From positions 62,001 through 126,000 of the forward strand of contig MU266375.1 of assembly GCA_021014945.1 (NCBI GenBank): DNA of 64,000 nt, in the 5' to 3' direction. Numbering within the stretch: the stretch's first letter is position 1; each line of letters begins with the position of its first letter. Origin of the DNA: Leucogyrophana mollusca (lineage: Eukaryota; Basidiomycota; Agaricomycetes; Boletales). Below the pieces are notes generated by a model. It searched no databases. It saw nothing but the letters and a program-made list of their open reading frames with translations, and had not been told where the DNA came from. The position numbers and the translations under genes were made by a program. This document shows, one piece after another, positions 9,650-20,849 of this stretch.

Positions 9650-10560
9650 GACTCAGCAGTTATCGAGGTGTAGAATTGTTGTGTCGGTAAGCTATCAAAC
9701 ACCTCCTCTACACTGACGAAGCGCCCGTCAATTTTGCACTTCTCCGCTGCAAAGATCCGAATGTCACCTCAACAAAATGGGCTACCATGATTGCGGGCTC
9801 GGGTGAGCGGGCCAGCCGCTCTTGTCAAGATACGTTCTTCGGGGACCGTAGCCTGTCGCTCGCTGTGTTGGTAAGCCATCACCTCTACGCTGGCGCCGCG
9901 CCTGTCTAATTAATATTCTCAACTGAAAAATCCGAAACGTCCTCTCTACAAGCTAGGCTATGATATTTACGGGCTCGGGTGAGTGGGCCAGCCACTCTGG
10001 TCAAGATGTGTTTTTCGGGGACCCTAGCCTATCACTCGCTGTGTCTGTGAGTTATCGAGCACCCCTCTCTCTACGCTGGCGCTACGTCCGTCTAATTAGT
10101 ACTTCTCAGATGCAAATATCCGAATATCCCCTCAACAAGCTGCAGAGCAAATTATACACAATGGTATAAGAAGTCTGAAGGGTGGATACACACTGTCACC
10201 GACCTGCAGGTATTCCCCCTGACGGCTACTCATCTGTATCGTCGCCGCACCCACGCATTCTCGTAAGCTTTCCATAGTCTTCGGGTTGTCTACGGTTCAA
10301 GTTGAGCGAGCAGTTATGATCGTCCGAGTTGGCACCTACACCGTCTGGGTCACCGGGCCGTCTCGGCAGACGCGAGCATTCGTGTCGATGTAGATGTTGG
10401 GTTGTTTGTTGGTGAGTATGAGTGCTATCATGACGATGGATGTACTGAGCATGGTGAGCAGGAGAAGGACTGTATCTTTATCCATAGTTCTGGGGAAGTG
10501 CATTGCACTGTAGTAGTTTGACTACTTTTAAAGGTCTACGAGCGCCATTGTTTCGATTTA
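9650..10560. repeat. Family X unit, copy 3
   Basis: Tandem segments of about 173 bp are at about 9660, 9790 and 9970, followed by the LQSKLYTMV block (10,118-10,169) and the peptide gene. In this copy the frame from 9960 stays open through the last segment and ends MQISEYPLNKLQSKLYTMV. Confidence 0.75.
10336..10485 (-). CDS. MDKDT small membrane peptide, copy X3
   Basis: This is a 49-residue frame: MDKDT, hydrophobic VLLLLTMLSTSIVMIALIL, TNKQPNIYID, then ARVCRDG and PVTQTV. The stop is TAG inside GTGTAGGT, still compatible with a GTRNGY donor. A TATA-like box is at 10,525-10,533. The start codon lies in CTATGGATAAAG, slightly different from the other copies (CCATGGACAAAG). Confidence 0.5.
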   Translation of the reverse strand: MDKDTVLLLLTMLSTSIVMIALILTNKQPNIYIDTNARVCRDGPVTQTV

Positions 10561-10599
10561 GAGCAAAGCCTCTAATCAGGGTCCATTCCGGGAACCGGA

Positions 10600-11010
10600 T
10601 CGGGGAACGAGACGTTTTGCTTCGGGTTGTAGGAAACGGCATGTTTTCTTTCGAGTTGTCGGGGACCGGATGTCCCCCTTCGAGTTGTAGGCAACAGCAC
10701 GTTTTCTTTCTGCCGGGAACCGGATCCAGATGTTCCCCTTCGAGTTGTAGGCAACGGCATGTTTTCTTTCTGTCGGGAACCCGATCCGGATGTTTTCTTT
10801 CGAGTTGTCGGGAACCGCATGTTCCCCTTCGAGTTGTTGGCAACAGCACGTTTTCTTTCTGTCGGGAACCGATCCGGATGTTTCTCTTCGAGTTGTAGGC
10901 AACGGCACGTTTTCTCTCGAACTGTCGGGAACCGGATGTTTCCCCTTTGAGTTGCAGGAAACAGCACATTTTCTTTCAAGTTGTCGGATGTTTCCCTTCC
11001 AATTGTCATG
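10600..11010. repeat. Minisatellite, units of about 29-31 bp
   Basis: About eleven imperfect units alternate between two types, one reading TTTTCTTTCGAGTTGTCGGG and one reading TTCGAGTTGTAGGCAACAGC, with GGAACCGGAT spacers. Long frames are open on both strands only because the units lack stops. I do not call them coding. Confidence 0.85.
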
Positions 11011-11167
11011 AAATGACAGCCTTTTGCAGGTTGATGTACATAGCCAAGAGGAAACACAGCACTTACTTCCCCAAAATAGGTAAGATAGGGCGCATGCAGA
11101 GGCCTCACATGACGTGACAGCATCTATGACGTGTCCCGCACCTCGATAGGAAATAGGTCAACACTTC

Positions 11168-11443
11168 TTGGGGAAAGACCGGGGGAAACGCAAGGCCGAC
11201 CGCGCCGAACTTCACTCGCGCATATCCGAGATGGGGCGGGAGATGGGGCGCCTCGCCGCGGGCGCTGCCAATCACGCGCCCCCGAACGCTGCCGCAACCA
11301 CCCCACCCGCGACGCATCCACAATCCTCACTCAACAGCCACTCCGCCACGCCATCCACATTGGTAACACGCTTTTCCACCTCGCTCCTCAACTCCTTCAT
11401 CGGCCCCCCAAACGTCCTATGCACAGTTCCACGCAATGAATAA
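11168..11443 (+). pseudogene. Family Y fragment, circularly permuted
   Basis: A 91-residue open frame joins a middle part of family Y (ADRAELHSRISEMGREM) directly to an N-terminal part (ATPSTLVTRFSTSLLNSFIG). In the copy at 1-1326 these lie in the opposite order, far apart. This is a rearranged fragment, not a gene of its own. Confidence 0.7.
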
Positions 11444-12247
11444 TTGATGATAAGTGCCAGACAAGGATCCCGACAAGAGATGGCACGTACATGATTGGAA
11501 CTATGATCCGTGTGTTTGGTGCACGGCCATGCAAGCGTTTGGTCAGCTCAAGCTATGACCAGCGGAAAACAGTACCGAGGGGGGACACTGCGTTTGTACT
11601 CTATGCGCAATGATGTCATCGACACCATCCATTGGAACGATAGGGAGAAGAAGATCAAACACATGTCTCGGCGTTACCACGACTTTGATATCCCCATATT
11701 TGACATGGGTACGCGCTCGTCCATGAGGGTCATACAAAGAAGGCTTGACCCCGCTCTAATGACTACACACGATCTATTACATGCATGGACCGGGCATAGA
11801 ATGGAAGTGGTTTGCTTCAACACCCCGCGTGTAGATCTGAGCGCTTACCTTTTTCTGTTCTTGACGTCCGCAGGGAGTTGGGAGTGCGAATGGGTTTACA
11901 GCACGATACCTAAGGTGAACGATGTAAGTTCTCGAAGCTTCAAATTGATAATTGATTGGCCATTCGATCGTCACAGCTCGCAGGGCGGGGCCACCTACTG
12001 TTCCTTGAGCCGCAATCCAGTTGCAAACTTTGCGCTGTTAAGTGGAATGTAAGTACTTCCTCCGGTGACATTCAAATGGATTACAAGGCTTTGCTTCTTT
12101 TCATCTTTCGTCGCCCCTCAAGTAATCCTTCACGTTGCTAACACAGCACACCCAGGGACTTTCTGGTATCACTCCCCAGCAGCTAACGCTATTCTTCAAT
12201 GTGCATTTAAAGATCGGTCTAGTGCCAAAGCATTCGTCAACCTCCCA
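11444..12247. other. Upstream region of the membrane protein gene
   Basis: An open frame of 180 codons (11,510-12,052) exists on the plus strand but shows no domain I recognise and no splice logic linking it to the next gene. It may be chance or unrecognised 5' sequence. The repeat families stop here. Confidence 0.3.
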
Positions 12248-13453
12248 ATGTCATGGGCTCCGGACGAGACTCAAGCACGACTCGATGATGAAGCAGCTTG
12301 GCTCTACGGCGCCATTTTCGCGGGAGTCGGCTATGGTGTCGTACTCGTCCTGTTTTCTATATGCTCCTATACTCTCTGGGGGCGCATACGAACCAGGAGT
12401 ACGAGGACCCGAAGTTCTGTGTATCTTTTCATCTATGCCTTCATCTCGTTCAGTCTGGTGACAACCACGTTTTCAATCAATTCAAGGATCACTCAACTGT
12501 CTTTCATCAACAATCGCGACTTTCCCGGCGGCCCTGCTGCGTACGAAGAGGTCATTTTCTATATTCCTTTGAGCATGGCATGGTCCGTGACATATGTCCT
12601 CGCGAGCTGGTGGACAGACTTACTCATGGTAAGTGATGATAACTATGTTGTCCTTGTGAAGTTTGCGATGAAACAAGATGATTCCCCAGCTTTGGCGCTG
12701 CACGGTGATATACCAAGACTGCAAAGCACTCACCAAGGTTGCCGCTGTGGGGATATCAGGTCTCGTATTTCTCGGCTCTGTTGGTAAGTGTCTCCACCAA
12801 CCCTTCTAGCGTATCAACTTGCGTATAGCTCTCGTCCTAGTGATAAGTGTGCTATGGATCATACAATTATCTTCACCATCGTCCTCGCCATATAACAACG
12901 AAGCCATGGGTATCAACTTCACGGTTCCATTCGTTGCTGTCGAACTGATGGTCAACATCACTGTCACTATTATGATCGTTGGCCGCCTTCTCTATCACCG
13001 TCACCGTGTGGCTAGGGTGTTCGGGCCCCGCATGTCGCTCTACGCGAACCTCACCACGATCTTGGTAGAATCTGCATCGATTTATACGGCATCCTCGTTG
13101 TTCTTCATCATCCCTTTCGCCGCGGGCAGTTCGTTTGAAAACGCCCCACTACAGATTATACCAGAAATTGAGGTCAGTGTTATGGTATCATGCATCGAGG
13201 CTGCCTTGCAAGCAAGCTCTAATTCACCAGTGTCCTCATATAGGTAGTCGCATCTTTCCTCATTATTTGCCGCGTACTGCAGGGCAAGGGGTGGTCAAAT
13301 GAGGTGATCGCTGAGATTTCCAGTGGCGGGGGTAGTAGTGCGCCTATGCGATCTCCTCAGGGCATCTCCGTTCTGTCCGGCATGCGTTTCGGACAGGGCC
13401 CGAGGGAGACGCAAGCCAGTAGTAGTGTAAGAGCCTCGGAATGTGCCGTTTGA
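12248..13453 (+). CDS. Seven-helix agaricomycete membrane protein
   Basis: Four exons join in phase: 12,248-12,628, 12,690-12,783, 12,829-13,172 and 13,244-13,453, giving 342 residues. The start MSWAPDETQARLDDEAAW is followed at once by the first hydrophobic helix. About seven membrane segments are visible, including IFAGVGYGVVLVLFSI, VYLFIYAFISFSLV, LVFLGSVALVLVISVL, FTVPFVAVELMVNITVTI and the last helix after IEVVASFLIICRV. A LWRCTVIYQDC loop after helix 3 is typical of the receptor-like seven-helix proteins expanded in Agaricomycetes. The C-terminal tail is Ser-rich and cytosolic. Ligand and partner are unknown. It lies between repeats but looks intact. Confidence 0.75.
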
Positions 13454-14560
13454 GGCGCTAGACCACCTAGCTATCGTTCAGGCGCTGGACCAACGTTGGA
13501 CCATATATACGTTCTTGCCGGGTGCGAGGGCGGTAGCTGAAGGGGAGCCTGTCTCGAGGTGCAGACACACCGCCCAGCGCATCGATAGATCCCCATGGCT
13601 CGAGATACCCGTCCGGCGCAGGCGTTAGCATCCCCAGCACCTCACAAAAGACGCTACCCCATACCAAAACCTCTCACTCCTGACACTCCCTAACTAACAA
13701 CTCCAGCAACCAACCTCACACCTTATTCCCCTCCCATACACAACCACCATACCGACATCGGGGACGTCGAGGAGAGCGTATGCACGGTCTCCCTGCCGCG
13801 TCGTCCGCCTCTTGGCCGCCCATGTCATGTTCCTATGGACAATATCCGTCCCGGATTCAAAGCTCGAAGCTCGATAGCTCATTCGCCGAGATGTTTGTTA
13901 CACTCGGGATGGCGGGCATAATTCGCTCGTCTAGCACTGACGCCTTTGCATCTTGCCGAAGGGGATTCCATCATTTACCGTAGAACTTGATTCGACGAAG
14001 CGCGAGAAGAGCCCAGCACCGCGTGGACCACGCATCGTGCTTGAAGTTCCGCACTGACCCCAAACCCGCTCGGTACCACCTGAATATAAAGCGGATCACG
14101 TCGTCGAGCTCCGCGCTCTCCTTGCTGATAGAGAAAGTATAGGAGGCTAGGACGCATTGGTATGTGCCAGCCGCCTTGCAGAACTTCATCAGCTTTCCGT
14201 ATACCAGCATCGTGAGCTCCCGTCCGTGGTCGTGCCCCGGAATGTCCGCTCGTCCGCAGGCAGCCATCGATGCGAGAAATGGCAGATTTGGTTATCACCC
14301 CACCACATCGTGAACGCACTCTTCTCTCCAGTCTTCCGTGCTCCGCGGGTAGGAAGGACAGGGTATCGCGTCGAGGTCTACCAGCGCGATCTTGTCTGGT
14401 CGTAAGACGCTGAAGAGCTTAGTTCGCTCGATGATACGGGATCTCTGAGATACATATCAGACGAGACAGCGTGTCGTTGAAGGCACGGCGGTTGAACTCG
14501 TTCAGGAGGGTTTTGAGGATGGGAAAAGAGCCTCCAACCTGAGCGTGATTCTCAAGCTGA
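13454..14560 (-). other. Decayed minus-strand coding stretch, unrecognised
   Basis: On the minus strand fragments read LFSVLRPDKIALVDLDAIPC (about 14,420-14,350), TMLVYGKLMKFCKAAGTYQC and DDVIRFIFRWYRAGLG (about 14,210-14,050). They lie in different frames with no canonical introns that join them. Composition looks like old coding sequence. I cannot name the family. The rest of the interval shows nothing. Confidence 0.3.
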
Positions 14561-14704
14561 TATTGTGACGTTAGTCACATGCCGTGACGAGTCGCGTTGT
14601 TGTCACCCCTTCTTCGTCTCCCGTGACTTGGTTGCGCATGTCAACGTTTTCGTAGTAGTCGCGACCGGTGATGACTCCCCTCGTGAAATTTTATCTAGTG
14701 CGCG

Positions 14705-15720
14705 ATGGACAAGTCACGCGCGGACACGTAATCCTCGCTCTCCCACTCCCATCGCCGAGCTGACCATCCACCTCGCAGACTCGACGCCCAACAAATTCAT
14801 TCTCGTCCAGAGATCCCTCCCTGTCGGCACCCATGCAGACATCCACCGTCTCGCACACCTTCGCAGCGCCTCCATCGCCCGTCTGCGTCCATTCATCCAC
14901 GTCATATCGCCGCCCTCACCCTCCTCAAGCTCCGTGACGATATTCTCTTGCCCGCAGAGCCCCAATATGCCGCTGTGTCGGACAACATCCACTGGGAGGC
15001 GTTTTCCTCCAGCGGTCAGTCTCTTTCCTCCACCCCTGTGCCTGTTTTCACTTGCTGTAGATCCGGCCCCGCCGCGAGTCTTTACCCTTGCTACGCGCAC
15101 TGCCCACACCACTCCCCCCCTCTCCCCCCTCCAGCGCTTCGTAAAAGACGCACGCAGGGGCGGAGGGGGAGGGAGACGAGCAAGGCAAAGAAGCAGAAGC
15201 ACAGGCGCTCACAGCCCTCCGCGCCGACCTCGCCGAGCTCCACTCGCCATGTCCGAGATGGCGCTCCTCGCCGGGAACGCTGCCAATTACGTGCCCTCGA
15301 ACTCCACTACTTACGCGCCCTCGAACTCCACTACTTGCACGTCCTCGAACGCTGCCAATTAAGCACCTTCGAACCCCACTGCATACACACCCTCGAACCC
15401 CACCCCCGACTTATACAACCCCGCTGCGCGTGCCTCCCCCGTGATAAACGCCACTCCCTCCAACATCGTCAGCGCGCACGGGTCCGCATTCTTTCCTGCT
15501 GCTGCGTCTGCGTCGGGGGTCGCTGGGGGCATCGCCGGGCTGCCAGCTACTTTCACCCCCGCAGCCTCCCCCCCTCCCACGCCCTCCCACGGCGCGCCCC
15601 CTCCCTCACCCCACGCGAGTCGAGCCCCCGCGTCTTCGCGTACGACCAGTGGGAGCGGAGTGCGCACGCGGCTGCTGTATCCGACTGGGGATTATGCCTT
15701 GGTACGGGTGTGAACGGGGG
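14705..15720 (+). pseudogene. Chimera of family Z 5' end and family Y middle
   Basis: The left part repeats the Myb gene's start: MDKS, the first donor (GACACGTAAT), the second exon (TPNKFILVQRSLPVGTHADI) and the 46-nt intron, up to RFVKDARR near 15,158. There it passes directly into family Y sequence in a shifted frame (blocks matching LTALRADLAELHS and EMALLAGNAAN), then Ser/Thr-Pro repeats, a TAA at 15,361-15,363 and a final LLYPTGDYALV. The Myb domain is absent. The join looks like illegitimate recombination between neighbouring repeats. Confidence 0.7.
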
Positions 15721-15779
15721 CGGGACTCCCCCAAGCTCGAGGTTACGTTCTCCCCTCGGAGCTCGAGTCTATGTTCTCC

Positions 15780-16970
15780 CCTGAAGCTCGAATATATAAG
15801 ATACCTTTGCACGTCTCCGAGTTGTCGGGCCGAGAGTCATTATAATCAGGAACAATCAGACTGTGACGTCAGTCAGTCACATGTTGTGATTAATCGTGTT
15901 TCTGTCACGCCTCACCGCGCAGCTGGTCAACTGCATCTTCATTTTCACCACGAACGACGACATGATATGAATCCACAAGACAAATCCCTTCCTCGGCTGC
16001 CGCGCCTATCACCCGGCGCGTCGTCGGGTCGTCTGCCTCAGCTATGCCTAGCTATTGCGTCGGCATTTCCGAAAGCGCTCCATGACCCCCCAGGTCCTGC
16101 ACACATCACGCTCGAGGCTTAGGTACGGCCCCGCTCTTGATTGAGGGCTCGGGTGAGCGTTCCAGCTGCTCTGGTCAAGATACGGATATCTTTTGGGAGC
16201 CCAGCCTATCATCGTTGTGTCAGTAAGCTATCAATCGCATTTCCCTCCAGCCGCTCTGGTCAAGATATGTTCTTCGGGGGCCCCACCCCGTCACTTGCTG
16301 TGTCGGTAAGCTATCAAGCACCTCTGCCTCTACGCTGGCGCCGCGCCTGTCTAATTAATATTCTCAGCTGCACATTTCCGAATGTCCCCTCTACAAACTA
16401 GGCTATAATTACGGGCTCAGGTGAGTGGGTTAGCCGCTCTGGTCAAGATGTATTCTTCGGGGGCCCTAGCCTATCATTCGCTGTGTCGGTAAGTTACAAG
16501 CACCTCTTCCTCTACGCTGGCGCCGCGCTCATCTAAATAATACTTCTCGGCTGCGAGGCGGCACAGTGGTATAAGAAATCTGAAGGGCGGATACGCGCTG
16601 TCACTGACCTGCAGGCACCCCCCCGACAGCTACTCGTTTGCATCGTCGCCGTACTTGTGCGCACTCGTAAGTTTCCCGTAGTCTTCGGGTTGTCTGTCGT
16701 TCAAGGTGAGTGCCGAGCAGGTGCGATAGTCCGAGTTGGCACCCACACTGTCTGTGTCACCGGGCCATCTCGGCAGACGCGAGTGTTCGTGTTGACGTGG
16801 ATGATGCTTTGTTTGTTGGTGAGTGTGAGCGCCATGATCATGACAATCGATGCGCTGAGAATGGTGAGCAGGAGAAGGATTGTATCTTTGTCCATGGTTC
16901 TGGGGAGAAGTACTAGTGTGTTGCATTGTAGCAGTCTTTTAAAGCCTCTACGAGCGCCTGTCCTAAGTCC
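15780..16970. repeat. Family X unit, copy 4
   Basis: Three tandem segments start at about 16,143, 16,248 and 16,410. The LQSKLYTMV block is deleted in this copy. The left part (15,780-16,125) matches the other X left ends, including the tctgtcacgcctcacc block. Confidence 0.75.
16701..16895 (-). CDS. MDKDT small membrane peptide, copy X4 (extended)
   Basis: This is a 64-residue frame: MDKDT, hydrophobic ILLLLTILSASIVMIMALTL, TNKQSIIHV, then TRVCRDGPVTQTV. The usual stop codon is TGG here (GTGTGGGT), so the frame runs 15 residues further and ends in ARHSP. Either the stop has been lost, or the conserved GT at this place acts as a splice donor in all copies and the local stop is not used. A TATA-like box is at 16,936-16,944. 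Confidence 0.5.
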   Translation of the reverse strand: MDKDTILLLLTILSASIVMIMALTLTNKQSIIHVNTNTRVCRDGPVTQTVWVPTRTIAPARHSP

Positions 16971-17570
16971 ACCCCCGCACTCAGATGCTTACGGGGTCCT
17001 GCCCCGGAGACCTCCGACGCACGTCACGAAGAACTCATCACTGACAGTATTCACGCTGCATATAGTTCGTCCTCGACGGAATGGACCCATCGACCACAGC
17101 CTCGCTCGTGCTCGACGGTTAAAGATCCGAAATAGCGTAAGGGGCCCGCTAGCTCGGATACCTCTAATTGAAATTCCCTGGCCAGATAACGATGTGGGAA
17201 CATGCCATTACAAGGGTCACGGTTTCACCACGGAAATGGAAAAATCTACCCGAAGAACTGGAGTCGGAGAGGCTGAGGCTTAGGAAGGACACTGGATCNN
17301 NNNNNNNNNNNNNNNNNNNNNNNNNNNNNNNNNNNNNNTACCCGAAGAACTGGAGTCGGAGAGGCTGAGGCTTAGGAAGGACACTGGATCAGAGCTGAGC
17401 GCCTGCAATTGACAAAAGGCGTCCAACCCAACGAGATCCCACCCTGAACGTCCCTGAGATTTGGGGGAGTGGACGTCAATGAAGAGCAGCTTTGTATGGT
17501 GATGTTATGCGAGGGCGCAGAAATCTGCTGCTTCGGGGACCCCTGCGTATCCCCGGCTTCACTGGGTCAA
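16970..17570. other. Unrecognised sequence with assembly gap (17,299-17,338)
   Basis: Forty N bases are flanked by the same 52 nt on each side (17,247-17,298 and 17,339-17,390, starting TACCCGAAGAACTGGAGTCG). This is an assembler scaffold join, not biology. Short frames around it show no known domain. Confidence 0.9.
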
Positions 17571-17579
17571 TCCCACCTA

Positions 17580-18930
17580 GAAGTCCCTCCTCGCCCGCAC
17601 CCACACATGTACAGACATCCACCGCCTCGCACATCTCCGCAACACCGTCCTCACCCGTCCATGCCTATTCATCCAGGTCACATTAGCCCTCCTCAAGCTC
17701 TGTGACGACCTCTGCTTGCGCATAGAGCTCCAATATGCCGCTCTGCTGGACAGCATCCACTGGGAGGCGTTTGCCTCTAGCGGTCAGTCTCTTTGCTCCA
17801 GCCCCGCGCCCATTCTCACTTGCTGCAGATCCGGCCCCGCTGTGAGCCTTTGTGCTCACTGCCCACATCACTCCCAGTGCTCCCCCCCCCTCCAGCGCTT
17901 CGTAAAAGACGCACGCCAGTCCATCATCGATCTCGTCTTCGACTGCCCCCCGATCCAAGAATCACAGGCACCCTCCCGCAAACGCGCCCGCGACCACGCA
18001 AAGATCCGCAACCTCAAGAAACGCAGGCTCGACGTGGATGCAAACGGAAACGCGGAAGAAGACGGTATATTCGTGCGCACAGACATCGGTGACGAGAGCG
18101 CCGAGGTCGATTACGGCACCGGTGTCGACATGGAGGGCGTTCTCGGCGACTTGAGCGCCGGGGGTGAGCAGATGTCCTCCCTCAACCCGCCCCCGCCCTC
18201 AGACTCGCATCCACACCAGACCGACCCTCCTCCTTTGTGTCTACCACTAGGAGCAGAGCCCCTCCACAAACGTGAACATCACAGCGCATAGGCCCTCCCG
18301 CCTCTCTAGTGTCCGCCTTTTCATTTCTGGCGTCTACTTCGCACTCTGGCGTCTACCACGGGCTCTGGAGACTATACCGCTCGCCGCGGCGTCCCCACCG
18401 CGACTAGTCCTGCAGGGTCATATACCCGCTGCTCAAGCGTCAGTACCATCCGCACCTCGAGCGCTAGCTCCAAATGAGATCCTACCTCCAACAACCCCGC
18501 GAAGCCAGACCCCGATGCGCATCCCGGGACCGGCGACCCAGACCCTGGTGCGCATCCCAGGACCGCCGCCGCCAAGCAGGACAAGAGAGACACATACAAG
18601 CTCGCGTGGTCCGTTTCGGAGCAGCACCTCCTCGAGGGGCTCCTGGAAGAGATACCGGACGGGGAGCGGAATCGGTGGGTGCTGCCCCTCCGCCCTCTGC
18701 ACCTGGACTGGTCTTTTAGTCTTTTGGTGCTTTTTTGTGCTTGTTACCGCTCCTTCCCTCCTTGCTTATGCGCGATCACTGGCGCTACCCCTCCCCCTCT
18801 CCACCTTTCCCCCACAACACTCCGGCTCGTACAATCCCCACACACAGCTGGGCGAAGATCTCGCCCGCCAGTTCGCGAGCCGCGTGCATAAGTATTTCGG
18901 GGAGCTGAGGCGGTTTGGGGTCGGCGGGGG
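17580..18930 (+). pseudogene. Family Z Myb gene, decayed copy C
   Basis: The order of the intact gene is kept: helical N-terminus (HRLAHLRNTVLTRP), the 46-nt intron near 17,784-17,829, RFVKDARQ, SRKRARDHAKIRNLKKRR, the acidic block, and HTSSRGPFRSS in place of the Lys-Leu-Ala-Trp start of the Myb domain in one frame. Splicing the first conserved intron leads to DPAPL then TGA. The last exon (from about 18,848) has lost about 24 nt, covering ATGAACGGCCGGCGCACC of the intact gene, which shifts the recognition helix out of frame. The copy cannot make the Myb domain. Confidence 0.75.
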
Positions 18931-19620
18931 GGGTGTAGTGGTAGAGGTGTGGGGGTGTGGGACTGGGGGAAAGGGCGTATGGTAGGACCAGGGGAGGTGA
19001 GGGTCACATACACTCGCTTTCCTGTATACACCTCTTCTCCCATCCCACACCCCAAATCACGCTCTCCGCCTCAATCCAACCGCACCAACGCCAACGCCCC
19101 GCTTAAATCTAATCGCGCCACGCCCCGCCAATCCAGTCGTGCCGCCCGCACCTGCATCCTCGTCGAGTAGCTATTTCGAGAAGCAAGGGGGTTGGTGTGA
19201 GGGGTTTGGGCGTAGGTTTCGGTGGGGTGGGGAGTAGGAGCGGGATGCGAAGGGGTGGACGGGAAGGGCAAGGGAGAAGGGGAGCGAGTAGTCGGTTGGT
19301 CTGCTGAATCGGCCAGGAATTGGCCATGGAAAGGGGAGCATCACGTTTCCTCGCATTCTGCACGCCAGGCTCCTCCCGCCTTCTCCGCACACTAACAGTA
19401 ACTAGTAAGGACCACACCAAGCGCGCACACGATCGAGGGTGGGGGAATGCGCTACGCTACAATCACGCATAATCTACGCGGCGCTGCATACGTATAAAGC
19501 ATCTATATCCATACCGAATGCTTGTCTATGCACCCTCTCACAACCACGCCACCGAACCCCAAACACGCACGACGGCGGGGTTCCGGTCGGTCAGTCATCT
19601 AAATGCCGGCAGTCCCAGTA
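18931..19620 (+). repeat. Z-family downstream flank, copy C
   Basis: This matches 3347-3850 and 22,311-22,985 (blocks ctatttcgagaagcaaggggg, gaatgcgctacgctacaatcacgcataa, gacggcggggttccggtc). The hexamer microsatellite is almost absent. No gene is seen. Confidence 0.65.
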
Positions 19621-20720
19621 ACCGGACTGTGACGTGAATCACACGCTGTGACGGATCGTGTTTCTGTCACACCCCGACTCATGACTTTGTGCATAGCAAC
19701 CATGACCCTTTCACAGCATAACTGGCCAACCTCATCTTCGCTTTCATCATACGACATAGCATCCATTCACTCCAACGAACCCGACAGCGAATCCTTCGTC
19801 AACCGCCACGTCCCGGCGCGTCGTGGAGTCGGCTGCTTGGCCGTCGAGTTGGCATTTCTAAAAGTGCCCGACGGTCACGCAGGTCTTGCACACAGCAATC
19901 TCGGGCACGGCTCCGTCCTTGCCTGATTATCAACATCTATGTGTGCAGACGACTGTCGAGGTGCAGGCCATCATTATCGAGGGCTCAGGTGAGCGGGCGA
20001 ACCGCTCTGGTTAAGATGTGTTCTTCGGGGGGCCTAGCCTATCATTCGCTGTGCCGGTAAGTTATCAAGCACCTCTCCCTCCACTGGTGACATGCCGCTT
20101 CTAATGGGTATCTCTCAGTTGCAAAAACCCGACTGTCCTTGACAAGCGAAACCGTCATGAGTGGGCTCGGTGACTGGGCAGCCGCTCTAGTCAAGAAATG
20201 TTCTTCGGGGAACCTAGTCAATAATTTGCTATGTTGGTCAGCTATCAAGCACCTCTCCCTCCACGCTGGCGCCGCGCCCGTCTAATCAATACTTCTCAGT
20301 TGCAAATATCCAAATACCCCCTCGACAACTTGCAAAGCAAGTTATACGCGATGGTTTAAAGCGCATACACGCTGTCACTGACCTGCAGACATCCCCCCTG
20401 ACGGCTACTCGTCTGTATTATCGCCACACTTGTGCGCCCCCGTAAGTTTTCCATAGTCTTCAGGTTGTCTGTGGTTTAAGTTGAGCGCCGAGCAGGTGCG
20501 AGAGTCTGAGTTGGCACTTACACCGTCTGGGTCACCGGACCGTCCCGGCAGACGCGAGTGTTCGTGTTGACGTAGATGATGGGCTGTTTATTGATGAGTA
20601 TGATAACGGATGCGCCGAGCACAGTGAGAAGGAGCGGGACTGTATCTTTGTCCATGGTTCTGGGCAGAAGTGTGGTGCTTCCCTGTAGCAGTTTGTCTTC
20701 CTTTTAAAACCTGGGAGAGG
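19620..20720. repeat. Family X unit, copy 5
   Basis: The left part matches 4240-4580. Two tandem segments start at about 19,978 and 20,156 (178 bp apart). The LQSKLYAMV block is at about 20,300-20,358, followed by the minus-strand peptide gene. Confidence 0.75.
20518..20655 (-). CDS. MDKDT small membrane peptide, copy X5 (short helix)
   Basis: This is a 45-residue frame: MDKDT, hydrophobic VPLLLTVLGASVIILI, NKQPIIYVN, then TRVCRDG and PVTQTV. Compared with the others, four residues are missing at the end of the hydrophobic helix by an in-frame 12-nt deletion. The frame survives, which argues for past coding constraint. The stop TAA is inside GTGTAAGT. A TATA-like box is at 20,701-20,709. Confidence 0.5.
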   Translation of the reverse strand: MDKDTVPLLLTVLGASVIILINKQPIIYVNTNTRVCRDGPVTQTV

Positions 20721-20849
20721 TGCGAGATTGAAAAGGCAGAGGGACAGCACACTGACGCCCAGTCTCCTTTTACTTATGCTATTCCAAAAGGGAACAGCGC
20801 CTCGGATTCCGAAGTAATCGCTTTCGGGAGTCAGCCGATAGGCACACGG

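Noticed and set aside
10478..11123. Long overlapping frames on the minus strand with repeating SGSRQKEN-type peptides
   Set aside because: They arise from the minisatellite, whose units lack stops in several frames. Other frames and the opposite strand are equally open.
4590..20720. Family X peptides as mating pheromone precursors
   Set aside because: No C-terminal CaaX motif is present, and the hydrophobic segment is at the N-terminus.
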